Below, piece by piece: positions 1 to 10,273 of a DNA stretch of 64,000 nucleotides. The position numbers and the translations under genes were made by a program. Location: the NCBI RefSeq assembly GCF_030412785.1, contig NZ_CP125295.1, positions 62,001 through 126,000 on the forward strand, in the 5' to 3' direction. This stretch comes from Paraburkholderia sabiae. GTDB taxonomy: Bacteria > Pseudomonadota > Gammaproteobacteria > Burkholderiales > Burkholderiaceae. The stretch's first letter is position 1. Each line of letters starts with the position of its first letter. The notes under the pieces were generated by a model. That model saw only the letters and a program-made list of their open reading frames with translations. It was not told the origin of the DNA and did no database searches.

Positions 1-485
1 ATGCTCCACGCGAGCGCCTGCATGCCGCCGAGACTGCCGCCCATCACCGCGGCGAATTTCTCGATGCCGAATTCATCGGCGACGCGCGCCTGCGCATTCA
101 CCCAGTCTTCGACGGTCACGACGGGGAAGCTCTTGCCGTACGGACGACCCGTCGACGGATCGATGCTCATCGGACCCGTCGAGCCGAAGCACGAACCGAG
201 ATTGTTCACGCCGATCACAAAGAAGCGATTCGTATCGAGCGGCTTGCCCGGGCCGACCATGTTGTCCCACCAGCCGACGTTCTTCGGATCGTCCGCGTAG
301 ACGCCCGCGACGTGGTGCGACGCGTTGAGCGCGTGGCACACGAGCACGGCGTTAGTGCGCGCGGCATTGAGCGTGCCGTACGTTTCGACGACGAGGTCGT
401 AGTTCGCGAGCGAGCTGCCGTTCTGCAGACGCAGCGGCTCGGAGAAATGCATTGTTTGTGGAGTGACGATCCCGATCGATTCCAT
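1..485 (-). CDS. metX: Homoserine O-acyltransferase MetX (N-terminal part, cut by window edge)
   Basis: Transfers an acyl group to the hydroxyl of homoserine, the first committed step of methionine synthesis in the cytoplasm. The minus-strand frame opens at ATG 485 ([14 protein letters not shown]) and stays open to the window edge. About 161 residues are visible. They show the alpha/beta-hydrolase features of the MetX family: the stretch [12 protein letters not shown], and near the left edge [12 protein letters not shown], which carries the nucleophile elbow G-G-S-L-G with the catalytic Ser. The His and Asp of the triad lie outside the window. Burkholderiaceae MetX may use succinyl-CoA or acetyl-CoA; the visible part does not decide this. 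metW is usually downstream, out of view. Confidence 0.93.
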   Translation of the reverse strand, partial: MESIGIVTPQTMHFSEPLRLQNGSSLANYDLVVETYGTLNAARTNAVLVCHALNASHHVAGVYADDPKNVGWWDNMVGPGKPLDTNRFFVIGVNNLGSCFGSTGPMSIDPSTGRPYGKSFPVVTVEDWVNAQARVADEFGIEKFAAVMGGSLGGMQALAWS

Positions 486-722
486 TCATTCCGCCTTCTG
501 ACATGGGGCGGCTAAATGGTGTCGGCGATTGCGCGGAAGGAAGATGTGCGCGGCTGACGACCTCTTTAGCCGCATTTATAGTGAACCGGGACGATGGATC
601 TCATCCGCTGGTTCGCGCGCCCGCAATCGAGTCAGCAAATCGGCGCGTTTTAAACCTGGGCCGTCATGAACGGCTGAGCGGAGAGTATATCGGAATTTCC
701 GCCGCCCCTGCAGAAAGCGCCC

Positions 723-1406
723 TTACTGCAGGATCAGCCGCAATTGCGCGTCGGCCTGTTCGTTCGGCGCGCGCGAGAAGCCGCTGCGCACGAAACGATG
801 CCAGCGCCCGATGATGTAGCTGAGCAGGAGGCTCGCGCGCACGACGGGATCGTAGTCGGCGGATAGAGGGATCGCGGGAATCGCGTGCTGTTCGGCGTGT
901 TCCTTGTGACCCGACGCGTCCATCACGCCGAGCCGCAGACACTGCTTGAGCGACGCCTCGACGCGCTCGAGCAGCTGATTGACGCGCTCGGTGAGCCGCT
1001 CGTGTTCGCCGACGAGCGCTTCGCACGTCAGCACACGCGTCATGCCCGGATTCTTCGCCGAAAAATTGAGCAGCGTGAGCGCGATCGCACGCGCCTGCAA
1101 TATGCCGTTCGGCTCTTTCGCGACGATCTGGTTGATGAGGCCGAACAGCGTCTGCTCGATGAATTCGATCAGCCCTTCGAACATCTGCGCCTTGCTCGCG
1201 AAATGGCGATACAGCGCCGCTTCCGACACGCCGAGGCGCGCGGCCAGCGCCGCCGTCGTGATCTTTTCGTTCTTCGGCGCTTCCAGCATCGCGGCGAGCG
1301 TCTGGAGAATGTGCACGCGCCGCTCGCCCGGTTTCAGGCGCGTGGCGCGCGGAGCGGCCGGCTGGTCTTCGGTTACGTCCTCGTCATGCTTGCGGATCGG
1401 CTGCAT
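723..1406 (-). CDS. slmA: Nucleoid occlusion factor SlmA (TetR family)
   Basis: TetR-fold DNA-binding protein of 227 residues. SlmA binds sites spread over the chromosome and, when DNA-bound, blocks FtsZ polymerisation over the nucleoid. A helix-turn-helix spans about residues 49-70 (ITTAALAARLGVSEAALYRHF) and the flanking pattern follows E. coli SlmA closely: SKAQMFEGLIEFIEQTL, then NPGMTRVLT and near the C-terminus RFVRSGF. The N-terminus is about 20 residues longer than the E. coli protein, with a charged, probably disordered tail. It lies between metX and a HAD gene on the same strand, an order I recognise from Burkholderia chromosome 1. A plain TetR repressor is the alternative, but the match over the whole length argues for SlmA. 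Confidence 0.88.
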   Translation of the reverse strand: MQPIRKHDEDVTEDQPAAPRATRLKPGERRVHILQTLAAMLEAPKNEKITTAALAARLGVSEAALYRHFASKAQMFEGLIEFIEQTLFGLINQIVAKEPNGILQARAIALTLLNFSAKNPGMTRVLTCEALVGEHERLTERVNQLLERVEASLKQCLRLGVMDASGHKEHAEQHAIPAIPLSADYDPVVRASLLLSYIIGRWHRFVRSGFSRAPNEQADAQLRLILQ

Positions 1407-1445
1407 GTCTGTCGTCCCTGTTGGTGCAAGGCCGGATGCTCTCCG

Positions 1446-2201
1446 TTACAGGTCGATCGGCCTTCCCGGGCGGGCGCCCAGTCTCAACGATTTTAGCGAA
1501 CGAATGCGACGGTCGACATAGTGCGGACGTCCCGTGCCCGGCAGACGCGCGAGCGTGCCGTCCGCGCGCGCATGCCGCGGCAGATGGCCGACGATCCACA
1601 CCGTGCGGATACCGAGTCGCCGATAGTTCTTCAGATGGCTGCGCGTGTCTTCGACGAGCACGGCATCGGCGAGACGCACGTGCGCGTCGCGCATCGCCCG
1701 GCGCAGCATCATGTGATCGGGCTTCGCGCGCCAGAAGCGGCGGTCGCGCATGTGCTCGATCGCAATAACGCGTTCGAACAGACGCTCGATGCCCAGTTCT
1801 TTCAAGACGTCCATCGCATACGTTTCGGGCGCGTTGGTGAGCACGATCTTACGGCCCGGCAGCGCATCGACGAGACGTTTCAGCCCGCGCTCGCTGCGCA
1901 GCATCGCGCGCAGATCGGGAAACGTGTGCACGTATTTCAGGAAGTCATGCGGATCGACGGGATGGTGACGCGTGAGGCCCAGCAGCGCCGCGCCGTAACG
2001 CTGCGTGTAGCCGGTGCGCAGACGGTTCGCTTCGTCGCGCTCGACTTGCAGCGCGTCGATGATGTACTGCGTCATCGCGGCGTTGATGGCGGGAAAAATG
2101 GCGTGCGACGCGTGATGCAGCGTGTTGTCGAGGTCGAACAGCCAGACGGGCGTGCCGGCGTGAATCTGCGGCCGACGGCGCTTCGGACGGGAAGGGCGCA
2201 T
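1446..2201 (-). CDS. HAD-family hydrolase, pyrimidine 5'-nucleotidase-like
   Basis: Cytoplasmic HAD-superfamily phosphatase of 251 residues, of the subgroup annotated as pyrimidine 5'-nucleotidase (SDT1-like). All four HAD motifs are visible: DLDNTL with nucleophile D23 and acid/base D25, VLTNAP with T122, K160 in AKPDH, and VLVEDT with E184-D185 for magnesium. A helical cap fits residues 30-110. The first 15 residues are basic and the C-terminal 40 are Arg-rich, outside the core. It lies 40 bases after slmA in map order and 187 bases beyond argB in transcription order, and neighbours argB in other Burkholderia genomes as well. The substrate is not decided by the sequence. Confidence 0.85.
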   Translation of the reverse strand: MRPSRPKRRRPQIHAGTPVWLFDLDNTLHHASHAIFPAINAAMTQYIIDALQVERDEANRLRTGYTQRYGAALLGLTRHHPVDPHDFLKYVHTFPDLRAMLRSERGLKRLVDALPGRKIVLTNAPETYAMDVLKELGIERLFERVIAIEHMRDRRFWRAKPDHMMLRRAMRDAHVRLADAVLVEDTRSHLKNYRRLGIRTVWIVGHLPRHARADGTLARLPGTGRPHYVDRRIRSLKSLRLGARPGRPIDL

Positions 2202-2388
2202 GATGTCGTGGATTCCGCGCGCGTGCGCAAGGACTGCGATCCGATGCAGGCGATGTGCGAAGCGTTGCGGGGAAGATTCTGGACAGCGCAGCGTGCTGCG
2301 CGAAAGACGGAAGGCCAGTATGCCTTCTGCGAAGCACGGCGGCTAGCGTGCCGTGCTTCGCGTGAACTGCTTGAGTAACGATAAGCGC

Positions 2389-3629
<1,241 letters not shown>

Positions 3630-3869
3630 ATGAATCCGTCCCCATCCGAATCGCTTGAAACCTCTGTCACGTCGAGCGTGCGCTGCCCGCGCTGCCGTCG
3701 GGTGTTCGACTGCGGCGCGCGCGGCGACCGCTCGTCATGCTGGTGCGCGTCGATGCCGGCCTTGCCCATCGAGGCGCTGGAGTCCGGCACCGGCTGTCTT
3801 TGTCCCGAATGCCTGGCGGGTGTGATCGCGCGCACCCGCGCCGAAGAAGAAGGCACGGCGCCGGATTGA
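3630..3869 (+). CDS. Cysteine-rich CWC family protein
   Basis: Small protein of 79 residues from ATG 3630 (MNPSPSE); an in-frame ATG 36 bases upstream would add 12 residues without family support. It has seven cysteines in a metal-site-like pattern: C19-P-R-C22, C28, then C37-W-C39 that gives the family its name, and C56-L-C58-P-E-C61. This fits the small cysteine-rich CWC family of unknown function in proteobacteria. Binding of zinc or another metal is inferred from the CxxC-like spacing. It stops 35 bases before the stop of the convergent TPR gene. Confidence 0.72.
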   Translation: MNPSPSESLETSVTSSVRCPRCRRVFDCGARGDRSSCWCASMPALPIEALESGTGCLCPECLAGVIARTRAEEEGTAPD

Positions 3870-3903
3870 AGCGCGCGCCGCACTGACTGCGTGTGGCGTC
3901 GGA

Positions 3904-5541
3904 CTACTGGCGGCGCGAAGCGGCCAGTTCACCGAGATCGCGTGTCAGCTTGTCGAACACCGGCTCCCACTGCGCGAACTGCGCTTGCCGGTAAAGCGTC
4001 GCGCTCGGATACCACGGGCTGTCGGTGCGATCGAGCAGCCACACCCAATGCGGATTGACATCGAGCAGCACCCACGTGCGCTGCCCGAGCGCGCCGCTCA
4101 AATGTGCAACGGACGTGCACACGCTAATCACCAGATCGAGGGCGCTGACGTACGCGGCCGTGTCGTCGAAGGTGTTGAAGGCTGCCGTGTGATCGGTGAT
4201 ATCGAGCCCGGCTGTGCGCGCCGCCGCCACTTCGGCTCCGGCGCCCGGCTGCAGCGAATAGAACGCGACGTCGTCGAGTTCGCGGAAGTAATCGACGTAG
4301 CGTTCGAGCCCGACCCGCCGATACGGGTTGCGTTGATGTCCATGGCTGCCCGTCCAGACAAGCCCGACCTTGAGCCGCTTCTCACCTGCGAGGCGCTGAC
4401 GCCACGTATCGACGCCTCGCGGATCGGCTTGCAGATAAGGAACAGTCGACGGAATCGTTTCTTCCCGTGTCTCGAGCAGCAAAGGCAGCGACAGCAGCGA
4501 GATTTCGTAGTCGAACGTCGGCAGATTTTCGACGCCGCCGCCGAGCGTGAACTGATCGGCATATTGCGCGAGCGTGCGTGCGAGCAGCGCGCCCATCTGC
4601 GGAAACGAATTCCACACGAGCCGCCCGCCTTCGCGGTGCACACGCTCGGCCAGCACCGGAACGTAGCGGCAGAACTGCAACAGATCGCCCATGCCCTGTT
4701 CGCCCCACAGCAGCAGCGTCTTGCCCGCGAGCGATTCGCCGCGCCACGTCGGTCCCGGCATGACAGGGCGCTTGCCCGCCAGCTCCTTCGATCCGTCCCA
4801 GCGCGCCTCATGCTCGCGCCAGCCGTCGGCGTAGTTGCCACGCAGCAGGTGCAGCATGCTGAGATTGGACACGAACGATGCTTTGCCGGGCGCTGCGCGA
4901 TGCGCGGCCAACGTGAATCGCTCGGCGTCATCCCAATGCTGGGCTTCGCGCAGAGTCTGGCCGTGATTGCCGAGCGCGATGAGATTGTCAGGCTGTAGTT
5001 CGAGCGCACGTTCCTCGGCTTCGAGCGCGCCGTCGAGATCGAAACCCGCGAGGCGCGACTTGGCGAGATTGATCCACGCGTTCGCATCGTCGGGAGTTTC
5101 CTGGAGTGCAGCCTTGAGCAGGACAGCCACTTCCGGATTCGCGGGATTCGCCGACATCAACGCAGCGGCCAGATTGTTGCGGAGACTGGGCACGTTGGGA
5201 TCGATGGCGAGCGCCTCGCGATAAGGCGCAATGGCCTCGCTGTGCCGGTTCATCAATTGCAGCGTGAGCCCGAGTTGAAAGTGCGTTCCGGGATGATGCG
5301 GAGCGAGCGCGGCGCAAGCCCGGGAAATCGTTTCTGCTTCGGCGGCGTGTTGTCCTGCAAGCAGTTGTGGAATCAGCGCAGCGATGGATTCGGGATCTGT
5401 CGGACACAGATGTGAAGCGGCCTGGAGCCAGACGTCGCGTGCGGATTGATCGTTTTGTTCCTGCGCTGCGACAGCGTGACGCAGAAATGTCTGGAAGGAA
5501 TCCAAAAGAACTTGATGTGGATCAAGCGATGTCTTAAGCAT
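3904..5541 (-). CDS. TPR-repeat protein with C-terminal glycosyltransferase-like domain
   Basis: Protein of 545 residues from ATG 5541 (MLKTSLDPHQ); the frame is open 48 codons further, but that part reaches into the divergent regB start region. Residues 50-245 are a row of TPR motifs, for example HPGTHFQLGLTLQLMNRHSE, DDANAWINLAKSRLAGFD and DNLIALGNHGQTLREAQHW. From about 275 the sequence becomes LLLWGEQGMGDLLQFCRYVP and later SGALGQRTWVLLD, which resembles the GT-B C-terminal part of glycosyltransferase family 9 (ADP-heptose transferase-like). There is no signal peptide or membrane segment. TPR-GT9 proteins of this build occur as single genes in Burkholderia; the acceptor is unknown. Protein glycosylation or a scaffold role is possible. 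Confidence 0.7.
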   Translation of the reverse strand: MLKTSLDPHQVLLDSFQTFLRHAVAAQEQNDQSARDVWLQAASHLCPTDPESIAALIPQLLAGQHAAEAETISRACAALAPHHPGTHFQLGLTLQLMNRHSEAIAPYREALAIDPNVPSLRNNLAAALMSANPANPEVAVLLKAALQETPDDANAWINLAKSRLAGFDLDGALEAEERALELQPDNLIALGNHGQTLREAQHWDDAERFTLAAHRAAPGKASFVSNLSMLHLLRGNYADGWREHEARWDGSKELAGKRPVMPGPTWRGESLAGKTLLLWGEQGMGDLLQFCRYVPVLAERVHREGGRLVWNSFPQMGALLARTLAQYADQFTLGGGVENLPTFDYEISLLSLPLLLETREETIPSTVPYLQADPRGVDTWRQRLAGEKRLKVGLVWTGSHGHQRNPYRRVGLERYVDYFRELDDVAFYSLQPGAGAEVAAARTAGLDITDHTAAFNTFDDTAAYVSALDLVISVCTSVAHLSGALGQRTWVLLDVNPHWVWLLDRTDSPWYPSATLYRQAQFAQWEPVFDKLTRDLGELAASRRQ

Positions 5542-5643
5542 TGGGCGTAAAGAGTGGCGGGCGTACGTTAAACGATAAAGAACACTATAGTTCCGAACAT
5601 TCACGAGATGAATCAGACCGCTCCCAACGGGTAAACTTGCAGG

Positions 5644-6948
5644 ATGCACCGCATAACCATCACTGGCCGGGTCAACCTCGGACATCTCTTCTGGCTACGC
5701 AGTCTTGCCATCATCGGGCAGCTCGTGACGATTGCGTTCGTCCAGACTTTTGTTGGCGTCAAGCTGCCATTGCCGGCGATGCTGCTCGTCATCGGTCTCG
5801 AAGTGATCTTCAACGGATTGACGTGGCTGCGCGTCGCGAGCCAGAAGCCCGAATCGAATCTCGAACTGTTCGGGCAACTGTGGGTCGATCTCGGCGCGCT
5901 GTCGGCGTTGCTGTTTCTGTCGGGCGGCACGACCAATCCGTTCGTCTCGTTGTATCTGCCGTCGCTGGCCATTGCGGCCGCCGTGCTGCCCTGGCATCTG
6001 ATGGCCTGGCTCGCCGCTTTCGCTGTTGCCTGCTACGCGGTGCTCGGCTTCGAGTCGGTGCCGCTCAATCTCGACAATCCCGCGAATCTGTTCGACTACT
6101 ACCGCGCCGGCATGTGGGTGAACTTCATGGTCAGCGTTGGCCTGATCGCGTGGTTCGTGGCGCGTATGTCGCGCGCGCTGCGTCAGCGCGATACGGCGCT
6201 CGGCGAGGCACAGCAGCGTCTGTTGCGCGACGAGCGTGCCGTGGCGCTTGGCGTGCAGGCCGCGACAGTTGCCCATGAAATCGGCACGCCGCTGTCGACG
6301 ATCGCGATGCTCACCGAGGAACTTCGCGACGCCGCCCGTAGCGACGGTGGCCTCAAGCCCTATGCCGCCGACCTCGATATCCTCGATCAGCAGATGACGC
6401 TGTGCACGTCGGCGCTCGCGCGTCTGCGCAGCCGCGCGTCGACGCAAGGCAGTCGTCAGCGCGTCGACGAATGGCTCGACTCGTTCGCCGACCAGTGGCG
6501 CTTGCGGCATCCGCATGTGAAGTTCGAGCGTCTCGGCGAGCCGCCCGCCAACGTCGGCATCGACGATACCGTGGCCGTCAGCCAGATCCTCACGATCCTG
6601 CTCGACAACGCCGCGCGCGCGAGTCGCGATCACGTGACGCTGGCGGCGAAGCTCGTCGAACCCGCGTCGATCGAATTCGAAGTCTGCGACGCCGGGCCCG
6701 GCGTGCCGGCTGCGCTGCGCGGATTGCTGGGCGCGGCGCCCGTCGACAGCACGCAGGGCGGACACGGCGTCGGGCTGTATCTGGCGTTTTCGGCGGCGGC
6801 GCGGCTCGGCGGATCGATCGAGCTTACCGATGTCAGCGAAATCAAGCCGCGCGGCACACGCGCGGTGTTGCGGTTGCCTCTGGCCCGCGAGCAAACGGGC
6901 GCGGGCCGGCAGGGCGCCGCGTCGTCCAATACGGAGAAACAAGCATGA
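5644..6948 (+). CDS. regB: Redox-sensing membrane histidine kinase, RegB/PrrB type
   Basis: Sensor kinase of 434 residues. Residues 15-175 carry about six hydrophobic segments and contain SGGTTNPF (94-100), the quinone-binding signature of RegB/PrrB. Then follow the H-box ATVAHEIGTPLSTI with phospho-acceptor H211, a cysteine (C254) at the place of the redox-active cysteine of Rhodobacter RegB, the N-box ILLDNAARAS, G1 box CDAGPGV and G2 GHGVGLYL. In photosynthetic bacteria RegB reads the ubiquinone pool and thiol state and phosphorylates RegA to switch respiratory and redox genes. The stop codon overlaps the regA start (ATGA), so the two are co-translated. Divergent from the TPR gene with about 100 bases between them. 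Confidence 0.88.
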   Translation: MHRITITGRVNLGHLFWLRSLAIIGQLVTIAFVQTFVGVKLPLPAMLLVIGLEVIFNGLTWLRVASQKPESNLELFGQLWVDLGALSALLFLSGGTTNPFVSLYLPSLAIAAAVLPWHLMAWLAAFAVACYAVLGFESVPLNLDNPANLFDYYRAGMWVNFMVSVGLIAWFVARMSRALRQRDTALGEAQQRLLRDERAVALGVQAATVAHEIGTPLSTIAMLTEELRDAARSDGGLKPYAADLDILDQQMTLCTSALARLRSRASTQGSRQRVDEWLDSFADQWRLRHPHVKFERLGEPPANVGIDDTVAVSQILTILLDNAARASRDHVTLAAKLVEPASIEFEVCDAGPGVPAALRGLLGAAPVDSTQGGHGVGLYLAFSAAARLGGSIELTDVSEIKPRGTRAVLRLPLAREQTGAGRQGAASSNTEKQA

Positions 6949-7487
6949 GCGACAAGAATTTTCTGGTTATCGACGACGACGAAGTGTTCTCCGGCATCCT
7001 GGCGCGCGGATTGACGCGTCGCGGCTTCACCGTGTCCGAGGCGCATAACGCCGAGGAGGCGATTCGTCTCGCGAACCAGCAGAAGTTCGGGCAGATCACC
7101 GTCGATCTGCATCTGGGCAATGACTCAGGGCTGAACCTCGTCGCGCCGCTGCGCGACCTGCAACCGGATGCGCGGATGCTCGTGCTGACGGGCTACGCGA
7201 GCATCGCGACGGCTGTTCAGGCGGTGAAGGACGGTGCGGACAACTATCTGGCCAAGCCCGCGAACGTCGAAACGATTCTGTCGGCGCTGCAAACGGAAGC
7301 GAGCGCGCTGCAAGCTGAAGAAGCGATCGAGAACCCGACGCCGCTGTCGGTGGCGCGGCTCGAGTGGGAGCACATTCAGCGTGTGCTTGCCGAGAACGGC
7401 GGCAATATTTCGGCGACGGCGCGCGCGCTCAACATGCATCGGCGCACGTTGCAGCGCAAGCTGGCGAAGCGGCCCGTCAAGCAGTGA
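6945..7487 (+). CDS. regA: Response regulator RegA/PrrA/ActR type
   Basis: Response regulator of 180 residues, partner of RegB. The receiver domain has the acidic pair D11-D12, phospho-acceptor D54 in ITVDLHLG, T in LVLTGYAS and K in YLAKPAN. A short linker rich in Ala and Pro leads to a Fis-type helix-turn-helix, GGNISATARALNMHRRTLQR, which is nearly invariant in RegA/ActR/PrrA. There is no AAA+ domain, so it is not an NtrC-type activator. The start ATG 6945 overlaps the regB stop. Likely targets (cytochrome oxidases, carbon or nitrogen metabolism genes) cannot be read from the window. Confidence 0.9.
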   Translation: MSDKNFLVIDDDEVFSGILARGLTRRGFTVSEAHNAEEAIRLANQQKFGQITVDLHLGNDSGLNLVAPLRDLQPDARMLVLTGYASIATAVQAVKDGADNYLAKPANVETILSALQTEASALQAEEAIENPTPLSVARLEWEHIQRVLAENGGNISATARALNMHRRTLQRKLAKRPVKQ

Positions 7488-7510
7488 TCTAGCCTCTGCA
7501 AGAGACATGA

Positions 7511-7550
7511 AAAAAGGCGGCGTTCCATCGGAACGCCGCCTTTTGCTTTT
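7511..7550. terminator. Bidirectional rho-independent terminator, regA / hslU
   Basis: A perfect 10-bp GC-rich stem (7516-7525 with 7531-7540) and a 5-base loop, with A-rich sequence on the left and T-rich sequence on the right. It sits between the convergent stops of regA and hslU and can end transcription from both sides. Confidence 0.9.
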
Positions 7551-7568
7551 GAGTCGCGAGTTACCGCG

Positions 7569-8915
7569 TTACAGCACGTAGCGCGACAGATCTTCGTCCT
7601 GCGCGACGTCGTTCAGCGCACGGTCGACATACGCACCATCGATCAGCACGCTCTTGCCGGTGTGATTGCCCGCCGAGAACGACACTTCCTCGAGCAGCTT
7701 CTCGATCACCGTATAGAGGCGGCGCGCGCCGATGTTTTCCGTCTTCTCGTTCACCGAGTACGCGATTTCCGCGAGACGCCGGATGCCATCGTCGGCGAAT
7801 TCGAGGTGCACGTCTTCCGTTTCGAGCAGCGCCTGATATTGCTTGACGAGGCTGGCGTCCGTAGCGACGAGAATCGATTCGAAGTCCTTCACCGACAGCG
7901 AGTCCAGTTCGACGCGAATCGGGAAACGGCCTTGCAGTTCGGGAATCAGATCGCTCGGCTTCGCGAGATGGAACGCGCCGCTCGCGATGAACAGGATGTG
8001 ATCGGTCTTGACCATCCCGTACTTCGTATTGATCGTCGTGCCTTCGACGAGCGGCAGCAGATCGCGCTGCACGCCCTGACGCGACACCTCGCCGCCGCCC
8101 GCTTCACTGCGCGACGCGATCTTGTCGATTTCATCGAGGAACACGATGCCGTTCTGCTCGACGTTCTGCACGGCCTTCGTCTTGACCTCTTCGTCGTTCA
8201 GCATCTTCGCGGCTTCTTCGTCGGTGAGGAGCTTGAGCGCTTCCTTCACCTTCACCTTGCGGCGCGTCTTCTTGCCGCCGCCGAGGTTCGCGAACATCGA
8301 GCGGATCTGCTCGGTCATGTCTTCCATGCCCGGCGGGCCCATGATGTCCATGGCCGGCGTCTGCATTTCGATGTCGAGCTCGATCTCTTTGTCGTCGAGC
8401 GCGCCTTCGCGCAGGCGCTTGCGGAACGTCTGACGCGTCGTATTCGACTCGTCGCCGCTTGCTTCGCTCGCGCCCGAACCAAAGCCGACGGTGCCGCGCG
8501 CGCCCGGCAGCAGGATATCGAGAATGCGGTCTTCGGCGAGATCTTCCGCCTTCGTGCGGACCTTGCGCATTTCGGTTTCGCGCGTTTGCTTGACGGAGAT
8601 TTCGATCAGGTCGCGCACGATGCTGTCGACGTCGCGGCCCACATAACCGACTTCCGTGAACTTGGTCGCTTCGATCTTGATGAACGGCGCGTCGGCGAGC
8701 TTGGCAAGACGCCGTGCAATCTCAGTCTTGCCGACGCCCGTCGGCCCGATCATCAGAATGTTCTTCGGCGTGATTTCCTGACGCAGCGGATCGGCGACCT
8801 GCTGACGGCGCCACCGGTTGCGCAGCGCGACGGCAACCGCCTTCTTCGCGCGATGCTGGCCAATGATGTGCTTGTCGAGTTCCGAGACGATCTCGGCGGG
8901 AGTCATGGTGCTCAT
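7569..8915 (-). CDS. hslU: HslU, ATPase subunit of the HslUV protease
   Basis: AAA+ unfoldase of 448 residues that feeds substrates to HslV. It begins [20 protein letters not shown] like E. coli HslU. Walker A is GPTGVGKT (57-64), the pore loop GYVGRD follows, then the variable I-domain (about 110-240), Walker B as [10 protein letters not shown], and the sensor-2 region ENIGARRL. The C-terminus EDLSRYVL is the tail that inserts into HslV to activate it. It follows hslV by 9 bases in one transcript and ends at a bidirectional terminator. Heat-shock control is expected from the family; I cannot point to a sigma-32 promoter. Confidence 0.97.
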   Translation of the reverse strand: MSTMTPAEIVSELDKHIIGQHRAKKAVAVALRNRWRRQQVADPLRQEITPKNILMIGPTGVGKTEIARRLAKLADAPFIKIEATKFTEVGYVGRDVDSIVRDLIEISVKQTRETEMRKVRTKAEDLAEDRILDILLPGARGTVGFGSGASEASGDESNTTRQTFRKRLREGALDDKEIELDIEMQTPAMDIMGPPGMEDMTEQIRSMFANLGGGKKTRRKVKVKEALKLLTDEEAAKMLNDEEVKTKAVQNVEQNGIVFLDEIDKIASRSEAGGGEVSRQGVQRDLLPLVEGTTINTKYGMVKTDHILFIASGAFHLAKPSDLIPELQGRFPIRVELDSLSVKDFESILVATDASLVKQYQALLETEDVHLEFADDGIRRLAEIAYSVNEKTENIGARRLYTVIEKLLEEVSFSAGNHTGKSVLIDGAYVDRALNDVAQDEDLSRYVL

Positions 8916-8924
8916 CGTGTGTCC

Positions 8925-9461
8925 TTACTCGATCGTCTCGATGACGCGGTTGTGGTTCGTGTAGATACACATGTCGCCGGCAATCTCCAGCGACTTTTCG
9001 ACGATCTCGCGCGGCGAAAGATCCGTATTGTCGGCGAGCGCCTTCGCTGCCGCCTGCGCGTACGCGCCGCCCGAGCCGATTGCGCAGATGCCGCCTTCGG
9101 GATCGAGCACGTCGCCGTTGCCCGTGATGACGAGCGTGGTGGTCGCGTCGGCCGTGATCAGCATGGCTTCGAGACGGCGCAGCATGCGGTCGGTGCGCCA
9201 GTCTTTCGCGAGTTCGACGGCCGCGCGCGTGAGATTGCCCTGGTGTTTTTCGAGTTTGGCTTCAAAGCGGTCGAGCAGCGAGAACGCGTCGGCCGTGCCG
9301 CCCGCGAAGCCGACCAGCACCTTGTTGTTGTAGATGCGCCGGACTTTCTTCGCACCGCCTTTCATGACGATATTGCCCAGCGTGACCTGGCCGTCGCCGC
9401 CGAGCGCGACCTTGTCGCCGCGGCGCACGGAGACGATCGTCGTGCCGTGAAATTGCTCCAT
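8925..9461 (-). CDS. hslV: HslV, peptidase subunit of the HslUV protease
   Basis: Proteasome-beta-like threonine peptidase, 178 residues from ATG 9461. The mature enzyme needs an N-terminal threonine; here T7 of [15 protein letters not shown] must be freed by removing six residues, unlike E. coli HslV where only Met is removed. GGDGQVT, the lysine in NIVMKG (catalytic Lys of the fold) and [11 protein letters not shown] are conserved. The frame is open 34 codons upstream but that part has no family support. It is the first gene of the hslVU operon and is transcribed away from dksA's terminator. Confidence 0.97.
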   Translation of the reverse strand: MEQFHGTTIVSVRRGDKVALGGDGQVTLGNIVMKGGAKKVRRIYNNKVLVGFAGGTADAFSLLDRFEAKLEKHQGNLTRAAVELAKDWRTDRMLRRLEAMLITADATTTLVITGNGDVLDPEGGICAIGSGGAYAQAAAKALADNTDLSPREIVEKSLEIAGDMCIYTNHNRVIETIE

Positions 9462-9853
9462 ATGCGTTCCTTTTCTAAAGCAAGGGAGGACGCGGCAGCG
9501 CCAATGCGCAACCACGGAATCCGAGAGCGGACGGCGCGCGATGCCGGGTGCGCGCGCGTGCAACGCATGTCCGGATTATTTTAGGGCGTGCGCGGCGTTA
9601 TCAAGGGCCGATGTGGAATGAGCGCGAGAAAAGGCGCGGGCGGCCAGGGACGGGGGTTTGCGGCGGTAAAACGTGCTGCCGGTTGATGCGCACATGGTCG
9701 TATGCAATGCGCATTTACCGATCTGCGCGTTCAGGTTCGGGCGCGCGCGCACCAAAACGCGCGGCGCAAAAGAAAAAGAGGCGCACGATTCACCGTGCGC
9801 CTCTGACGAAGCGTATCTGGGGCGCGGACCCCGAAAACCGCGCCGCCCGTCGA
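9462..9853. other. Intergenic region, dksA / hslV
   Basis: These 392 bases hold the dksA terminator (9765-9804) and, between it and hslV, the hslVU promoter region. I could not identify a clear heat-shock promoter. No further gene is supported. Confidence 0.5.
9765..9804 (-). terminator. Rho-independent terminator of dksA
   Basis: Perfect 11-bp stem (9777-9787 with 9794-9804) with a 6-base loop. On the minus strand it is followed by a T-rich run. It lies 49 bases past the dksA stop. Confidence 0.82.
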
Positions 9854-10273
9854 TCAGTCGCCGAACAGCTTCTGGCGCAGTTCGCGGCGTTCCTGTGCTT
9901 CGAGCGACAGGGTGGCGGTCGGACGCGCGAGCAGGCGGGGAATGCCGATCGGCTCGCCCGTTTCCTCGCACCAGCCGTACTCGCCCGATTCGATCCGCGC
10001 GATGGACTGCTGCACCTTCTTCAGCAGCTTGCGTTCGCGGTCGCGCGTGCGAAGTTCCAGCGCATGCTCTTCCTCGATCGTCGCGCGGTCGGCCGGGTCC
10101 GGCACGATCACGGTTTCGCGGAGGTTCTCGGTCGTCTGGCCGGCATTGCGGAGAATGTCCGCCTGCAGCTGCTCGAGCCGGTTCTTGAAGAAAGCGAGCT
10201 GATCCTCATTCATGTAATCCTTGTCGCTCATCTTCAGGATTTCGGCTTCGGTCAAGAGTCGTTTCGTCGTCAT
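9854..10273 (-). CDS. dksA: RNA polymerase-binding transcription factor DksA, cysteine-poor type
   Basis: DksA of 139 residues from ATG 10273 (MTTKRLLTEAEIL). It enters the secondary channel of RNA polymerase and with ppGpp tunes rRNA and amino acid promoters. The coiled-coil tip is intact, with D59 and D62 in VPDPADRA matching E. coli D71 and D74. In the C-terminal zinc-finger region only the first ligand is kept: C102, while the positions of the other three cysteines are T105, S123 and A126 (WCEETGEPIG, ATLSLEAQ). It should fold without a complete zinc site, like the zinc-independent DksA2 of Pseudomonas. A CobW-type gene lies upstream on the same strand. Confidence 0.93.
   Translation of the reverse strand: MTTKRLLTEAEILKMSDKDYMNEDQLAFFKNRLEQLQADILRNAGQTTENLRETVIVPDPADRATIEEEHALELRTRDRERKLLKKVQQSIARIESGEYGWCEETGEPIGIPRLLARPTATLSLEAQERRELRQKLFGD

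Noticed and set aside
7662..9584. A 640-codon plus-strand frame opposite hslU and hslV
   Set aside because: Mirror of two strongly conserved genes; composition dominated by Arg, Asp and Val; no motif.
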